Below, piece by piece: positions 40,377 through 48,622 of a stretch of 64,000 bases of DNA. The stretch is taken from assembly GCA_019423755.1 (NCBI GenBank), contig JAHZAU010000005.1, positions 53,225-117,224 on the forward strand, written 5' to 3'. Numbering within the stretch: the stretch's first letter is position 1; every line of letters begins with the position of its first letter. This DNA comes from Oscillospiraceae bacterium. GTDB lineage: Bacteria; Bacillota; Clostridia; Oscillospirales; Ruminococcaceae. The notes under the pieces were generated by a model, which saw only the letters and a list, made by a program, of their open reading frames with translations, did not search any database and was not told the origin of the DNA. Made by a program: the position numbers and the translations under genes.

Positions 40377-40433
40377 ATGCCGCAAAAATACCGCCCGCAA
40401 AACAAGGGGCGGTATCGCTTTTCTCGGGAAAGG

Positions 40434-40808
40434 TTATATCCTTCCGCTGCTTCTTCTTTTTAAGGCGCGGATGTCGGTGCTGTGCCAGGAAACCACGGCC
40501 TTGAGGGTCTGCACATCGGAGCGGACCTCCTCCAGGATGCGTTCCATCCGGTCGATCTGGGCAAAACGGCTTTGGAGGACCAGCTGACCCTCAAACAGGA
40601 TCTTGATCTTGGGCGCGATCTCGTTTTCGATGGTAAGCTGGGTCTTGGTGGCCAGCGTTTTGACCTCGTCCACCTTGCGGTCCAGGTCGTCCAGGCGTTT
40701 GTCCATGTTGTCCAGACGTTTATCCATATTGTCCAGGCGCTTGTTGATGGGCGCTACGGTTTCTTCCAGCATCTGGCGCATGGCCAGCAGCAGTTCTTGG
40801 TTGTCCAT
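40434..40808 (-). CDS. Small coiled-coil protein, function unknown
   Basis: A 124-residue, largely helical protein with no enzyme motif. Its N-terminal half contains three near-perfect heptads, KRLDNMD KRLDNMD KRLDDLD, continuing RKVDEVKTL, which predict a strong coiled coil from about residue 22 to 55. A second helical region (70-108) precedes a basic tail (KRRSSGRI). No signal peptide or membrane segment. The ATG at 40808 follows CAGGAGGTGAGG, a very strong ribosome site, so I think it is expressed. Similar short coiled-coil proteins are common in Clostridia; some resemble phage or surface accessory proteins, but nothing here supports a role. Confidence 0.7.
   Translation of the reverse strand: MDNQELLLAMRQMLEETVAPINKRLDNMDKRLDNMDKRLDDLDRKVDEVKTLATKTQLTIENEIAPKIKILFEGQLVLQSRFAQIDRMERILEEVRSDVQTLKAVVSWHSTDIRALKRRSSGRI
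40690..40750. repeat. 21-nt tandem repeat encoding the coiled-coil heptads
   Basis: TCCAGGCGTTTGTCCATGTT, TCCAGACGTTTATCCATATT and TCCAGGCGCTTGTTGAT starts recur every 21 nt, each unit encoding one KRLDNMD heptad. Confidence 0.75.
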
Positions 40809-40871
40809 GACCTCACCTCCTGGTTTTATTGTATCACAGTCCCCCTGCCTGCCGCAAGCCCCGGCAGACAG

Positions 40872-40920
40872 AACGGCCCGCCCCCCGCAAAGCAGCTGCG
40901 CTTTGGGGAGACGGGTCGAA
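40872..40920. repeat. Second copy of the dpaAB-terminator hairpin
   Basis: CGGCCCGCCCCCCGCAAAGC AGCT GCGCTTTGGGGAGACGGGTCG is nearly identical to 40327-40371, only 500 nt away, but lacks a good T-run. It lies downstream of pepV and may act as its terminator. Confidence 0.65.
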
Positions 40921-40943
40921 TTTTATTTTCGGGTCAATTTTTC

Positions 40944-42350
40944 TTACAGGGAAAGCTCGTTGAGTCCCAGCAGGGCCAGGATGTAGATGCGTACAGCCTT
41001 CATCATGTAGTCCACCGAGGTGCACTCGTCGGGCATATGCTCGCCGCCCTTGCCTTCGCCGGCCGGGTTGGGCATCTCCTCAAAGTGGGGGCCGAAGGCG
41101 ATGGCATTGGGGAAGTGACGGGCATAGGTGCCGCCGCCGATGACCACCGGTACGCCTTTTTCGCCGGTGACCTGCTCGTAAGCCTGCATGAGGCACTGGA
41201 CCTCCTGGGTGTCCGCAGGACGGTAGGAGGGCTTGGAGTCGTGGTCTAGGACAGCGGTGAAGCCCATGGCAGCCACGTGCGCCTTGACCTTTTCCATCAG
41301 TTCCAGGCCGTTGCAGGTAACCGGGTAACGGATATCAAAGGAAAGCACCACTTCGTTTCCTTCCAGGTGAGCCAGGCCGCTGATGTGGGTCAGCTTGCCG
41401 GAGGGCTCATCCTCTACCGGGATGCCGATACCGGCGCCGTTGTAGTCGGACAGTACAGCCAGCACGCCGCGGGCGGTCTTCTTCTCCATTTCGGAAGCCT
41501 GGGGCAGTTTTTCCAGCAGGGCAAAGAGCAGGGCGATGGCGTTGACCGAGCCTTCGGGCTTGGCCGCGTGGGAGGTCTTGCCCTTGGCGGTGACGCGGAT
41601 GCCGCCTTCCATGGCTTCTACGGTGTAGACTGCCGGGTCATAGCTGCCCAGGTCGCTTTCGCTGACGCCGGTAAGCTCTGCAGTCACCTCGCCGCAGACC
41701 GCATTGGGAACGGTGCCGCCCTGCAGTGCGGTGAGCACCTTGCCGTCCACCGGGAAGCGGATAGCAAAGCTCAGGCCGCCTTTTTCACCGATGATGCCGG
41801 GGAAGTCGGCGTCGGGGGTGAAGGCGAAGGTGGGGATCTTCTCCACCTCCATAAAGTGCTTCATGTCGGCCATGCCGGTCTCCTCGCTGCAGCCCAGCAC
41901 CAGACGGTAGGTGTAGTTGAGGGGGATGTTCTGCTCCTTGAGGAATTTGAGCGCGTACAGGCCCAGCACGGTGGGGCCTTTGTCGTCCGAGACGCCGCGG
42001 CCGTAGATGTAGCCGTCCTTCTCGATCATATCATAGGGGTCGTGGCTCCAGCCTTTGCCCTCGGGCACTACGTCCAGGTGGCCCAGCAGGGCGATCTCCT
42101 TCTCACCGCTGCCGATGGAAGCAGAACCGCAGTAGTAGTCGTAGTTTTTGGTGGCAAAGCCCATAGCGCCGCACATTTCCAGAGCGGTGTCCAGCACCTT
42201 GTGGCAGCCGGCGCCAAAGGGAGCGTCCGCCCCCTCGGGAGCGCCGCTGACGCTTTTGATGTCCACCAGTTTCTTAATATCCGCCACAATGCTCGGGCGG
42301 TTTTCTTCCACAAAGCGCTCGATGCGCTGCATCATTTCATTGGAAACCAT
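40944..42350 (-). CDS. pepV: Dipeptidase PepV (M20 metallopeptidase)
   Basis: A 468-residue zinc peptidase that cleaves dipeptides in the cytoplasm. M20 motifs: LGHLDVVPEGKGW (metal His and catalytic Asp), GRGVSDDKGP (bridging Asp), GCSEETGM (Glu pair), TPDADFPGI and a late FGPHFEEMPNPAGEGKGGEHMPDE region, in which the metal His follows the Met/Gly-rich loop. Length and motif wording fit the PepV branch. The ATG at 42350 follows ATAAGGAGGA. It probably digests peptides delivered by the Opp system, though the genes are not linked in one operon. Confidence 0.9.
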   Translation of the reverse strand: MVSNEMMQRIERFVEENRPSIVADIKKLVDIKSVSGAPEGADAPFGAGCHKVLDTALEMCGAMGFATKNYDYYCGSASIGSGEKEIALLGHLDVVPEGKGWSHDPYDMIEKDGYIYGRGVSDDKGPTVLGLYALKFLKEQNIPLNYTYRLVLGCSEETGMADMKHFMEVEKIPTFAFTPDADFPGIIGEKGGLSFAIRFPVDGKVLTALQGGTVPNAVCGEVTAELTGVSESDLGSYDPAVYTVEAMEGGIRVTAKGKTSHAAKPEGSVNAIALLFALLEKLPQASEMEKKTARGVLAVLSDYNGAGIGIPVEDEPSGKLTHISGLAHLEGNEVVLSFDIRYPVTCNGLELMEKVKAHVAAMGFTAVLDHDSKPSYRPADTQEVQCLMQAYEQVTGEKGVPVVIGGGTYARHFPNAIAFGPHFEEMPNPAGEGKGGEHMPDECTSVDYMMKAVRIYILALLGLNELSL

Positions 42351-42461
42351 AGGTATCGTCCTCCTTATTGAAAGTGGAAACCCCCGGCGCGGCCAAAGCC
42401 AGCAGGGAGCTTTCCTTCTGATTATAGCACGCCCCGGCGGCTGCGTCCACCAGGCGCAAAA

Positions 42462-43337
42462 TTATTCCCACTCCAGGACGGTGCCGGTGGGGATGTAGCG
42501 GATGCGCTCCCCCAGCACCTGGGCCAGGTTGGCGCAGGCCACCGAGCCGGTACAGTGGCAGGTGTACACCCCGTCGCTCACCCGATCCCGCAGGTACTGG
42601 GCCATCTGGCGGGCAAACTCCTCCGGGCAGTTCATGCACTCGGTGGGGACGCCGTTGGCGTCGGGCCGGTGGGCCATCATATGAAAGCCCCCCACCACAT
42701 GGCAGACCGGCTCCTCCCCAAAGCGCCGCCGCACCGATTCCAAAATATTGACGATGCCGTTGTGGGAGCAGGAGGACAGGACGGTCAGCCCCTCCTTGCC
42801 CCGGATGCAAAGGAACTGCTCGTGGGTAAAGTCGTCCGGCTCGTAGCCGCTGCCGTCCTCCCGGGCGCGGCAGAAGCGGGCGCGGTCCCGGCAGTAGCGG
42901 CTTTCGTCCTTCACCTGGTTGTGCATGACCCAGACGCCGGGCAAAATCTCGGTGTCCTCCTCCAAAAAGACGAACCGCTCCGGCGCCTCCTCAAAGACCC
43001 CTTCCGGCTCGCCGTGGTAGCCGTACACCCCGTCCACACAGCGGTAGTAGCGGCGGCGGGCCTCCCGGCGCAGGTAGATGGGGGCCGAATGGTTGCAGCC
43101 AAGCAGCGCCCGGATGCCGCCGATGTGGTCGTAATGGTTGTGGGAGATGACCACCCCGTCCAGCCGGGACAGGTCCAGCCCCAGCTTTTTGGCGTTTTCG
43201 GCAAAGGCCCCGGTGGTGCCGGTGTCCAGCAGCACCCGCCCGGCCTCGGTCTCCACCAGCACCGAAAGCCCGTGTTCGGCCACAAGCTCCGGGCGGCCAG
43301 GAGCGGGTTTGTTTTCGATCAATACCGTCAGTTTCAC
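42462..43337 (-). CDS. Metallo-beta-lactamase-fold hydrolase (COG1237-like)
   Basis: A 291-residue protein with the MBL metal-binding motif SHNHYDHIGG (HxHxDH) at about 74-83 and later ligands in SSCSHNGIVNI and VVGGFHMM. These point to the group annotated as 7,8-dihydropterin-6-yl-methyl-aminobenzene phosphate synthase-like hydrolases; true substrates in Clostridia are unknown. The start is GTG at 43337 with AAAGGAGGA upstream. It overlaps the mutY stop in a GTGA arrangement, so it is translationally coupled to mutY, though a link to DNA repair is not evident. Confidence 0.8.
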   Translation of the reverse strand: MKLTVLIENKPAPGRPELVAEHGLSVLVETEAGRVLLDTGTTGAFAENAKKLGLDLSRLDGVVISHNHYDHIGGIRALLGCNHSAPIYLRREARRRYYRCVDGVYGYHGEPEGVFEEAPERFVFLEEDTEILPGVWVMHNQVKDESRYCRDRARFCRAREDGSGYEPDDFTHEQFLCIRGKEGLTVLSSCSHNGIVNILESVRRRFGEEPVCHVVGGFHMMAHRPDANGVPTECMNCPEEFARQMAQYLRDRVSDGVYTCHCTGSVACANLAQVLGERIRYIPTGTVLEWE

Positions 43338-44425
43338 GCTTGGCGTTCCTCCTTTTGTTCCCCTTTTAAAAACGGCGCAAAGGCCGAGGGCAGGGCGTAG
43401 TCCTTCTGCCGCTGCTCTCTCCCGGCCCAGACATAGCCCTCCGGCAGCGGGGACGGCGCTTCTTGGGGCAAAGCGACCGCCCAGCCGGTCATCTGCCACT
43501 CCACGTGGCTGAAAATGTGTTTGGCCGGGGCCAGCGGCTCCCAGCTGGCAGCGGACAGGCCCAGCTCTTCCAAAAGCCACTGCTCAGCCTGGGCGGCGTC
43601 TGCCCGGCCCTCTAAGGCGGGCAGTTCCCACAGCCCGGCCAGCAGGCCCTTGGCAGGACGGCGGTGCAGCAGCAGCTCCTCCCCCCGCCGCACCAGCAGC
43701 ACGGTACGTTCCTCCACCCGGCGGGGCTTTTTCGGGGGCTTGTAGGGGTAGTCCCCGGTAGAGCCCGCCTGCCCCGCCTTACAGATGCCCCGCAGCGGGC
43801 ACTCGAGACACCGGGGCGCGCCGTTTGGCAGGCAGACCATGGCCCCCAGCTCCATGATGGCTTGGTTTAGGTCGCCGGGGGCGTCGGCCGGTTCCACCTG
43901 CAGGAGCATCTCCCGCACCCGGTCCTTCTCCTTCTTTTTGGAGAAATCCGCCCCGTCTTCCAGCAGGCGGGACACCACCCGCAGCACGTTGCCGTCCACG
44001 GCGGGCACCGGGATACCGAAGGCGATGGACGCCACCGCCCCGGCGGTATATTCCCCGAAGCCCGGCAGCGCCAGCAGCTGCTCATAGGACGCTGGAAGCG
44101 CCCCGCCGTACTGCTCCACCACCTGGCGGGCGGCCTTCTGCAGGCTGCGGGCCCGGCTGTAATACCCCAGCCCCTCCCACAGCTTCATCAGCTGCTCTTC
44201 GGGGGCCTCGGCCAGCGCCTGGATGGTAGGCAGCGCCTGCAAAAACCGCGCGTAGTAGGGCTTTACCGCCTCCACCCGGGTCTGCTGCAGCATGATCTCC
44301 GAAAGCCACACATGGTAGGGCTTCGGGTCCCGCCGCCAGGGCAGGTCCCGGTTTTGGGCGCGGTACCAGGAAAGCAGCAGCGGCACCATCTTTTCGAGGC
44401 GCTGCGGGTCGGTCATTGGGGTCAT
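43334..44425 (-). CDS. mutY: Adenine DNA glycosylase MutY
   Basis: A 363-residue base-excision repair enzyme removing adenine opposite 8-oxoguanine. Helix-hairpin-helix motif LPGFGEYTAGAVASIAFG, the catalytic-Asp region VDGNVLRVVSR, a [4Fe-4S] cluster region CLPNGAPRCLECPLRGIC (four Cys), and a C-terminal NUDIX-like 8-oxoG recognition domain (VLLVRRGEELLLHRRPAKGLLAGLWELP read as LLLHRRPAKGLLAGLWELP) are visible. The ATG at 44425 follows AAGGAGAG at 8 nt; an in-frame extension upstream has no ribosome site. First gene of a two-gene operon with the MBL hydrolase. Confidence 0.93.
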   Translation of the reverse strand: MTPMTDPQRLEKMVPLLLSWYRAQNRDLPWRRDPKPYHVWLSEIMLQQTRVEAVKPYYARFLQALPTIQALAEAPEEQLMKLWEGLGYYSRARSLQKAARQVVEQYGGALPASYEQLLALPGFGEYTAGAVASIAFGIPVPAVDGNVLRVVSRLLEDGADFSKKKEKDRVREMLLQVEPADAPGDLNQAIMELGAMVCLPNGAPRCLECPLRGICKAGQAGSTGDYPYKPPKKPRRVEERTVLLVRRGEELLLHRRPAKGLLAGLWELPALEGRADAAQAEQWLLEELGLSAASWEPLAPAKHIFSHVEWQMTGWAVALPQEAPSPLPEGYVWAGREQRQKDYALPSAFAPFLKGEQKEERQA

Positions 44426-44520
44426 GGGATCTCTCCTTTTTGTTTTTTGCCCTACCAGAATAGCACAGCCCCACCCAAAGTACAACCGCCCTTCCTTCTA
44501 AGCGGCCCAAACATAGAAAA

Positions 44521-44552
44521 AACCTATCCAGAACGGGCTGGATAGGCTGTTT
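44521..44552. terminator. Terminator between mntR and mutY
   Basis: AACCTATCCAG AACGGG CTGGATAGG, then CTGTTTTTT on the plus side and A-run on the other. It ends the minus-strand mntR transcript. Confidence 0.8.
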
Positions 44553-44555
44553 TTT

Positions 44556-44948
44556 CTATCGGTTTTCCTGCGGGACGGCTGCGTGTCCGGCCACATAATC
44601 CTTGATACGGGAGAAGCTCTCCTGGCTGATGACATGCTCGATCTGGCAGGCGTCCTCGGCGGCAACCGCCTCCTCCACCCCCAGGGTCATCATCAAAAAC
44701 TGGGTCAGGCAGCAGTGGCGCTCATAGACCTGCTCGGCCCGGGCGCGTCCGGCCTCGGTGAGGAGGATCTGGTTGAACTCGTCCATGCGGATCAGCCCGG
44801 CATCCATGAGGATGTGCATGGCCCGGCTGACGCTGGGTTTGGAAAAGTCCAGGGCGTTGGCAATGTCGATGGAGCGGACGTTCCCCTTCTTCTTTTCTAA
44901 GATGAGGATCGTCTCCAGATAATCCTCGCCCGATTTCTGGATCTTCAA
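44556..44948 (-). CDS. mntR: DtxR/MntR-family metal-dependent repressor
   Basis: A 130-residue regulator. The N-terminal winged helix-turn-helix (1-70) includes EDYLETILILEKKKGNVRSIDIANALDFSKPSVSRAMHIL (read as EDYLETILILEKKKG then RSIDIANALDFSKPSVSRAM). The metal-binding/dimerisation domain follows, with ERHCCLTQFLMMTLGV, EDACQIEHVIS and a short tail; the SH3 domain of DtxR is absent, as in MntR. It probably represses Mn2+ or Fe2+ uptake when metal is plentiful. The start appears to be TTG at 44948, nine nt after AAAGGAA. No metal transporter is adjacent, so the regulon lies elsewhere. Confidence 0.85.
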   Translation of the reverse strand: MKIQKSGEDYLETILILEKKKGNVRSIDIANALDFSKPSVSRAMHILMDAGLIRMDEFNQILLTEAGRARAEQVYERHCCLTQFLMMTLGVEEAVAAEDACQIEHVISQESFSRIKDYVAGHAAVPQENR

Positions 44949-45050
44949 AGAATACCATTCCTTTCTTCGGGAACTCGTCTTGCGATATCCCTATGATACC
45001 ATATCCTCCAAAAAGCTGCAAGTCCGCGCCGTCCTTTTTGGGGAAAGCGG

Positions 45051-46082
45051 CTAACCCTTGCGGTTGAAGCTGCCCTTGGGGCCGGGGCCCTTGCCGGAGC
45101 GGGGGCCTTTGCCGGGACGGCCTGCGGGTTTGCCGAAGGGCTTTCCTTCCCCTTTATCGAAGGACTTGGGAGCGGGTTTTGGGCCACGGCCTTTGGGAGC
45201 GGGGCGGCTGTCCTCCTCCCAGCGGCGGCGGGGGCCGTTTTCCGGGCGGGGACGGGCGGCGTCCCGACGGTCCCGGGAGGGAGCGGCCTTGGGCGCCTTG
45301 GGGGAAAGGACGGTCTCGTCCAGGTCGTTGAGCACCTCCGGCGCACCGGAAGCGGCCCGCACGGCGTTGCGCAGCATACCCACCTCGCCGGGTTTGAGCT
45401 CCCGCCACTTGCCGGGGGCCAGCATACCCAGTTTCAGCGGGCCGATGGCGGTGCGTTTCAGACGCGCCACCTCCAGACCCACCGCCTCGCACATTTTACG
45501 GACCTGGCGGTTGCGGCCCTCGTAGATGACGAACTGCACCACCACGCGGCCGGGCTGTTTTTCCAGCACGGTGATGTGGGCGGGGCTGGTTTTTTTGCCG
45601 TCGATGACCACACCGGTGGAAAGCTGGATGGTCTGGGCGTCGGTGATATCCGGCCGGACGGTGACCCGGTAGGTCTTGGACACATGGTGGCTGGGGTGCA
45701 TGATCATGTTGGCGAAGTCGCCGTCGTTGGTCAGCAGCAGCAGGCCCTCACTGTCCTTGTCCAGGCGGCCGATGGGGTAAACCCGCTCGGGCAAGTCTTC
45801 CACCAGCTCGGCCACGCAGCGGCGGCCCAGCTCGTCGCTCATGGTGGTGACGTAGCCCCGGGGCTTGTTGAGCATGATGTAATATTTGTGGGTCTCCCGC
45901 CCGATGTACAGGCGCTGCCCGTCGATGGTAATCAGATCCCGGGCGGGGTTGACCTTTTGGCCCAGCTGAGCCGGGTGGCCGTTGACCTTCACCTGTCCCT
46001 GGCGGATCATCTCCTCGGCCTTGCGGCGGGAGGCGACGCCCTGGTCGGACAATACTTTTTGCAGACGGATAAGATTTTCCAT
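45051..46082 (-). CDS. rluB: rRNA pseudouridine synthase (RluB/RsuA family) with a basic tail
   Basis: A 343-residue enzyme isomerising uridine in rRNA. An S4 RNA-binding domain (1-60, RLQKVLSDQGVASRRKAEEMI) is followed by the RsuA-type catalytic domain with the catalytic Asp in YPIGRLDKDSEGLLLLTNDG and the EGRNRQVRKMCEAVGL motif. The C-terminal ~95 residues (from ~245) are a low-complexity tail rich in Pro, Gly, Lys and Arg, which probably adds nonspecific RNA affinity. Large-subunit RluB is likely, but RsuA-like enzymes overlap in sequence. The ATG is at 46082. Confidence 0.88.
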   Translation of the reverse strand: MENLIRLQKVLSDQGVASRRKAEEMIRQGQVKVNGHPAQLGQKVNPARDLITIDGQRLYIGRETHKYYIMLNKPRGYVTTMSDELGRRCVAELVEDLPERVYPIGRLDKDSEGLLLLTNDGDFANMIMHPSHHVSKTYRVTVRPDITDAQTIQLSTGVVIDGKKTSPAHITVLEKQPGRVVVQFVIYEGRNRQVRKMCEAVGLEVARLKRTAIGPLKLGMLAPGKWRELKPGEVGMLRNAVRAASGAPEVLNDLDETVLSPKAPKAAPSRDRRDAARPRPENGPRRRWEEDSRPAPKGRGPKPAPKSFDKGEGKPFGKPAGRPGKGPRSGKGPGPKGSFNRKG

Positions 46083-46181
46083 ATTTTCTTCCTTCCTACG
46101 ATGGCCCGCAAAAGGGCCGTTCCCTAATATACAATACTATGGATGGCCCGGGGCGCACCCAGGCCGGGGATGGTTCCTATC

Positions 46182-47354
46182 CTATTGTAAGGCATAAGCC
46201 AGCAGCCTGTCAATGAGTCCGCCGGTCCGGGGGTCGTCGATTTCCAGACTTTGGGCCGCCGCCAGCGGCAGCTCCACCACCGTCCCCCGCCGGCCCTGGG
46301 GGTCCACCGCCCAAAACTGCGCCTGCCCCAACGGCTGCCCCTCGTACACCGGCGCCGCTACCACCGGCGGGCAGAGCAGCTGACTTTCAATCCGCTCCCC
46401 CGGTAAGAGCGGATAGCGCCCGCTGGCCCCCAAGCGCAGGGGCAGGGCCTCGGGGGTGGTTTTGTCCCCGGCGGCGGGCGCCGTCTCCTCCCCTTCCAGG
46501 GCAAGCTCGGTCATGGTGATCTTTGGGAAAAACGCCTCGTAAAGCTGCTCGTGCAGCTCCCAGTCCCCGGCGCAATTGAGGGTGACGCAGATGAGGCTCA
46601 CCCCGTCCTTTTCGGCGGCGGACACCAGGCACCGGTAGGCCGCCTCGGTGTAGCCGGTCTTAACCCCGATGGCGTTGGGGTACAGTTCCAACAGGCGGTT
46701 GTGGTTTTTGAGCCACCGGTCGTAGGGCGGATTCCCGAAGCAGACCTTGGCCGAGGACTGGCGGCAGATCTCGGCAAACTGCGGCACCTGCAGGGCGGTG
46801 CGGGTCAGCTGGGCCAAATCATAGGCCGAGGAATAGTGTCCCTCGGCGTCCAGCCCCGAGGGGTTTTGGTAGTGGGTGTCGGCAAGCCCCAGCTCCCGGG
46901 CCCGCTGGTTCATCCGTTCCACAAAGGCCGGGATGCTGCCGCTGATGCGCACGGCAGCGGCGTTGGCCGCGTCGTTGCCGGAGGGCAGAATCATCCCGTA
47001 GCTCAGCGCCTGCAGGGTCACCCGGTCGCCCTCCTGCAATCCCATGGAGGAGCCTTCGGTCTGGATCGCCTGGGCGTCCACGGTGAACCATTCCTCCTGG
47101 CCGGGCTGTTCCAGCGCCAGCAGGGTGGTCATGATCTTGGTGGTGCTGGCCATGGGCAGACGGGTGTGGATCTCCTTGCCGCAGAGCACCCGCCCACTTT
47201 CTGCTTCCATCAAGATCACCGCCTTGGCGGGAAGCTCCCGCTCCCAGCCCTCGCCGTCGAAATCCTCCGGCTGAGCCGCAAAGGCCGCCAGTCCCGCCGT
47301 CCATACCGCTGCCGCCAGCGCCCCCGCCAGCCACGCCATCTTCCGCTTCTTCAT
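46182..47354 (-). CDS. D-alanyl-D-alanine carboxypeptidase (S11, DacA/DacF type)
   Basis: A 390-residue secreted low-molecular-weight PBP. A signal peptide (1-27, ending AAFAAQ) is followed by the three active-site motifs: STTK (in MASTTKIMT), SGN (LPSGNDAANA) and KTG (IGVKTGYTEAA). A C-terminal beta domain (~275-390) fits PBP5. It trims the terminal D-Ala from stem peptides outside the membrane. No clear C-terminal amphipathic anchor is visible, though the last helix (GLIDRLLAYALQ) might serve. DacF-type sporulation function is possible but not shown. The ATG at 47354 follows AAGGGGGAA. Confidence 0.9.
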   Translation of the reverse strand: MKKRKMAWLAGALAAAVWTAGLAAFAAQPEDFDGEGWERELPAKAVILMEAESGRVLCGKEIHTRLPMASTTKIMTTLLALEQPGQEEWFTVDAQAIQTEGSSMGLQEGDRVTLQALSYGMILPSGNDAANAAAVRISGSIPAFVERMNQRARELGLADTHYQNPSGLDAEGHYSSAYDLAQLTRTALQVPQFAEICRQSSAKVCFGNPPYDRWLKNHNRLLELYPNAIGVKTGYTEAAYRCLVSAAEKDGVSLICVTLNCAGDWELHEQLYEAFFPKITMTELALEGEETAPAAGDKTTPEALPLRLGASGRYPLLPGERIESQLLCPPVVAAPVYEGQPLGQAQFWAVDPQGRRGTVVELPLAAAQSLEIDDPRTGGLIDRLLAYALQ

Positions 47355-47423
47355 AGCCGTTCCCCCTTGCCGTCGTTCTCCTTTACGGTATGCCCCAGGC
47401 GGCGGGGGATATTCCAGAGCAGC

Positions 47424-47462
47424 AAAAAGCGGCCCCCGCCTGGGAGCCGCCGACTGCGGGGG
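47424..47462 (-). terminator. Terminator of the EamA gene
   Basis: On the minus strand CCCCCGC, 16-nt loop region, GCGGGGG then CCGCTTTTTGC, directly abutting the stop codon. Confidence 0.6.
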
Positions 47463-48389
47463 TTATTCCGCTTTTTCCAAGGAGAGCTGGTTTTTCTCCA
47501 GCTCCTGCTCCACCTGCTGGACCTCCTCGGTGTCCGCCAGGATGGTGGAGGTGACGATCACCGCGCCGCCGATCAGCATGGTGAGGGTGGGGTCGTCGTA
47601 GCCCAGCAGCACCGAAAACAGCGTGCCGAACAGCGACTCAAAGGAAAGCAAAATAGCCGCCCGGCTGGAGGGCACGTATTTTTGCGCCATGGTCTGCAAA
47701 AAGTAGCACAGACAGGTGCTGAACAGGCCCAGGTACACCACCGACAGCATGCCGCCCAGGTTGCCGAAGCTGCTCAGGTCCCGGTCGGTGAGCACAAACA
47801 GGACGAGCGACCACCCGGTAGCCACCGCGAACTGCATGAACACCACCACCTGGGGCGGGATCTTCTCCGCCAGCACGCCGGTGGCCACGATCTGGCAGGC
47901 AAAGAGCACGGCGCAGCCCAAGGTCAGCAGGTCGCCCAGGTTGAGGGCAAAACCCTCGGCGGGGTTGAGGCTCAAGATGCCGATGCCCACCAAGCACGCC
48001 GCCGAACAGAGCACCAGCCGCAGGGTGGGGCGCTTTTTGCGCACCAGCCACCACAAAAACGGCACGATGACCACGTTGGCCGCGGTGATGAAGGCGTTTT
48101 TGGAAGGGGTGGTGTACTGCAGGCCCACCGTCTGCACATAAAATGCAAAGAACAGGAAGCTGCCGATGATGAGCCCGTACTTCCAGTGGGAAAGGGTCAT
48201 CTGCCGGCGCAGGGTGCGAAAGCTCGCCACCCCGAACACCATGGTTGCGATGGCAAAGCGGCACAGCATGATGAAGGCCGAGGAAAAGTTGGCGTCCAGG
48301 GCCATCTGGCTGCCGATGAAGCCGGAGCCCCAGATCATGGCGGTGGCCAGCAGCCCCAGCTGGGCCAGCCTTGTGGTTTTGTTGTGCAT
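47463..48389 (-). CDS. EamA-family (DMT) permease
   Basis: A 308-residue, ten-TM membrane protein of the drug/metabolite transporter superfamily with two EamA repeats: LGLLATAMIWGSGFIGSQMA starts the first and LLTLGCAVLFACQIVATGVL the second. The segment PSSRAAILLSFESLFGTLFSVLLG is the conserved second-repeat end. A charged C-terminal tail (EEVQQVEQELEKNQLSLEKAE) extends into the cytoplasm. Family members export amino acids or other metabolites; no substrate can be read. The ATG at 48389 follows AAAAGGAG. It is divergent from the G3E GTPase gene. Confidence 0.85.
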   Translation of the reverse strand: MHNKTTRLAQLGLLATAMIWGSGFIGSQMALDANFSSAFIMLCRFAIATMVFGVASFRTLRRQMTLSHWKYGLIIGSFLFFAFYVQTVGLQYTTPSKNAFITAANVVIVPFLWWLVRKKRPTLRLVLCSAACLVGIGILSLNPAEGFALNLGDLLTLGCAVLFACQIVATGVLAEKIPPQVVVFMQFAVATGWSLVLFVLTDRDLSSFGNLGGMLSVVYLGLFSTCLCYFLQTMAQKYVPSSRAAILLSFESLFGTLFSVLLGYDDPTLTMLIGGAVIVTSTILADTEEVQQVEQELEKNQLSLEKAE

Positions 48390-48520
48390 AGCGATTCTCC
48401 TTTTTTCCGTTTTGGCCCGCGCGGGCGCCCCCGGCGGCCAGACTGCCTTCTATACTACGAAAGCCGGGAAGGTTTGTCAACCCCTTCCCCCGCCCGGCTG
48501 GTTGCAGCTGGAAAAATCCG

Positions 48521-48549
48521 TGGACGGGTGGTGCGAATCGTGGTATAAT
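48521..48549 (+). promoter_or_regulatory. Predicted promoter of the G3E GTPase gene
   Basis: TGGACG (48521-48526), 17-bp spacer, TATAAT (48544-48549). Confidence 0.55.
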
Positions 48550-48622
48550 GATAGCATCGATGATAAAAGAATCTTCCTCTTCCTCCCCCATGCGGGAGCG
48601 CAAGGGAAATGGGAGGCATCTT

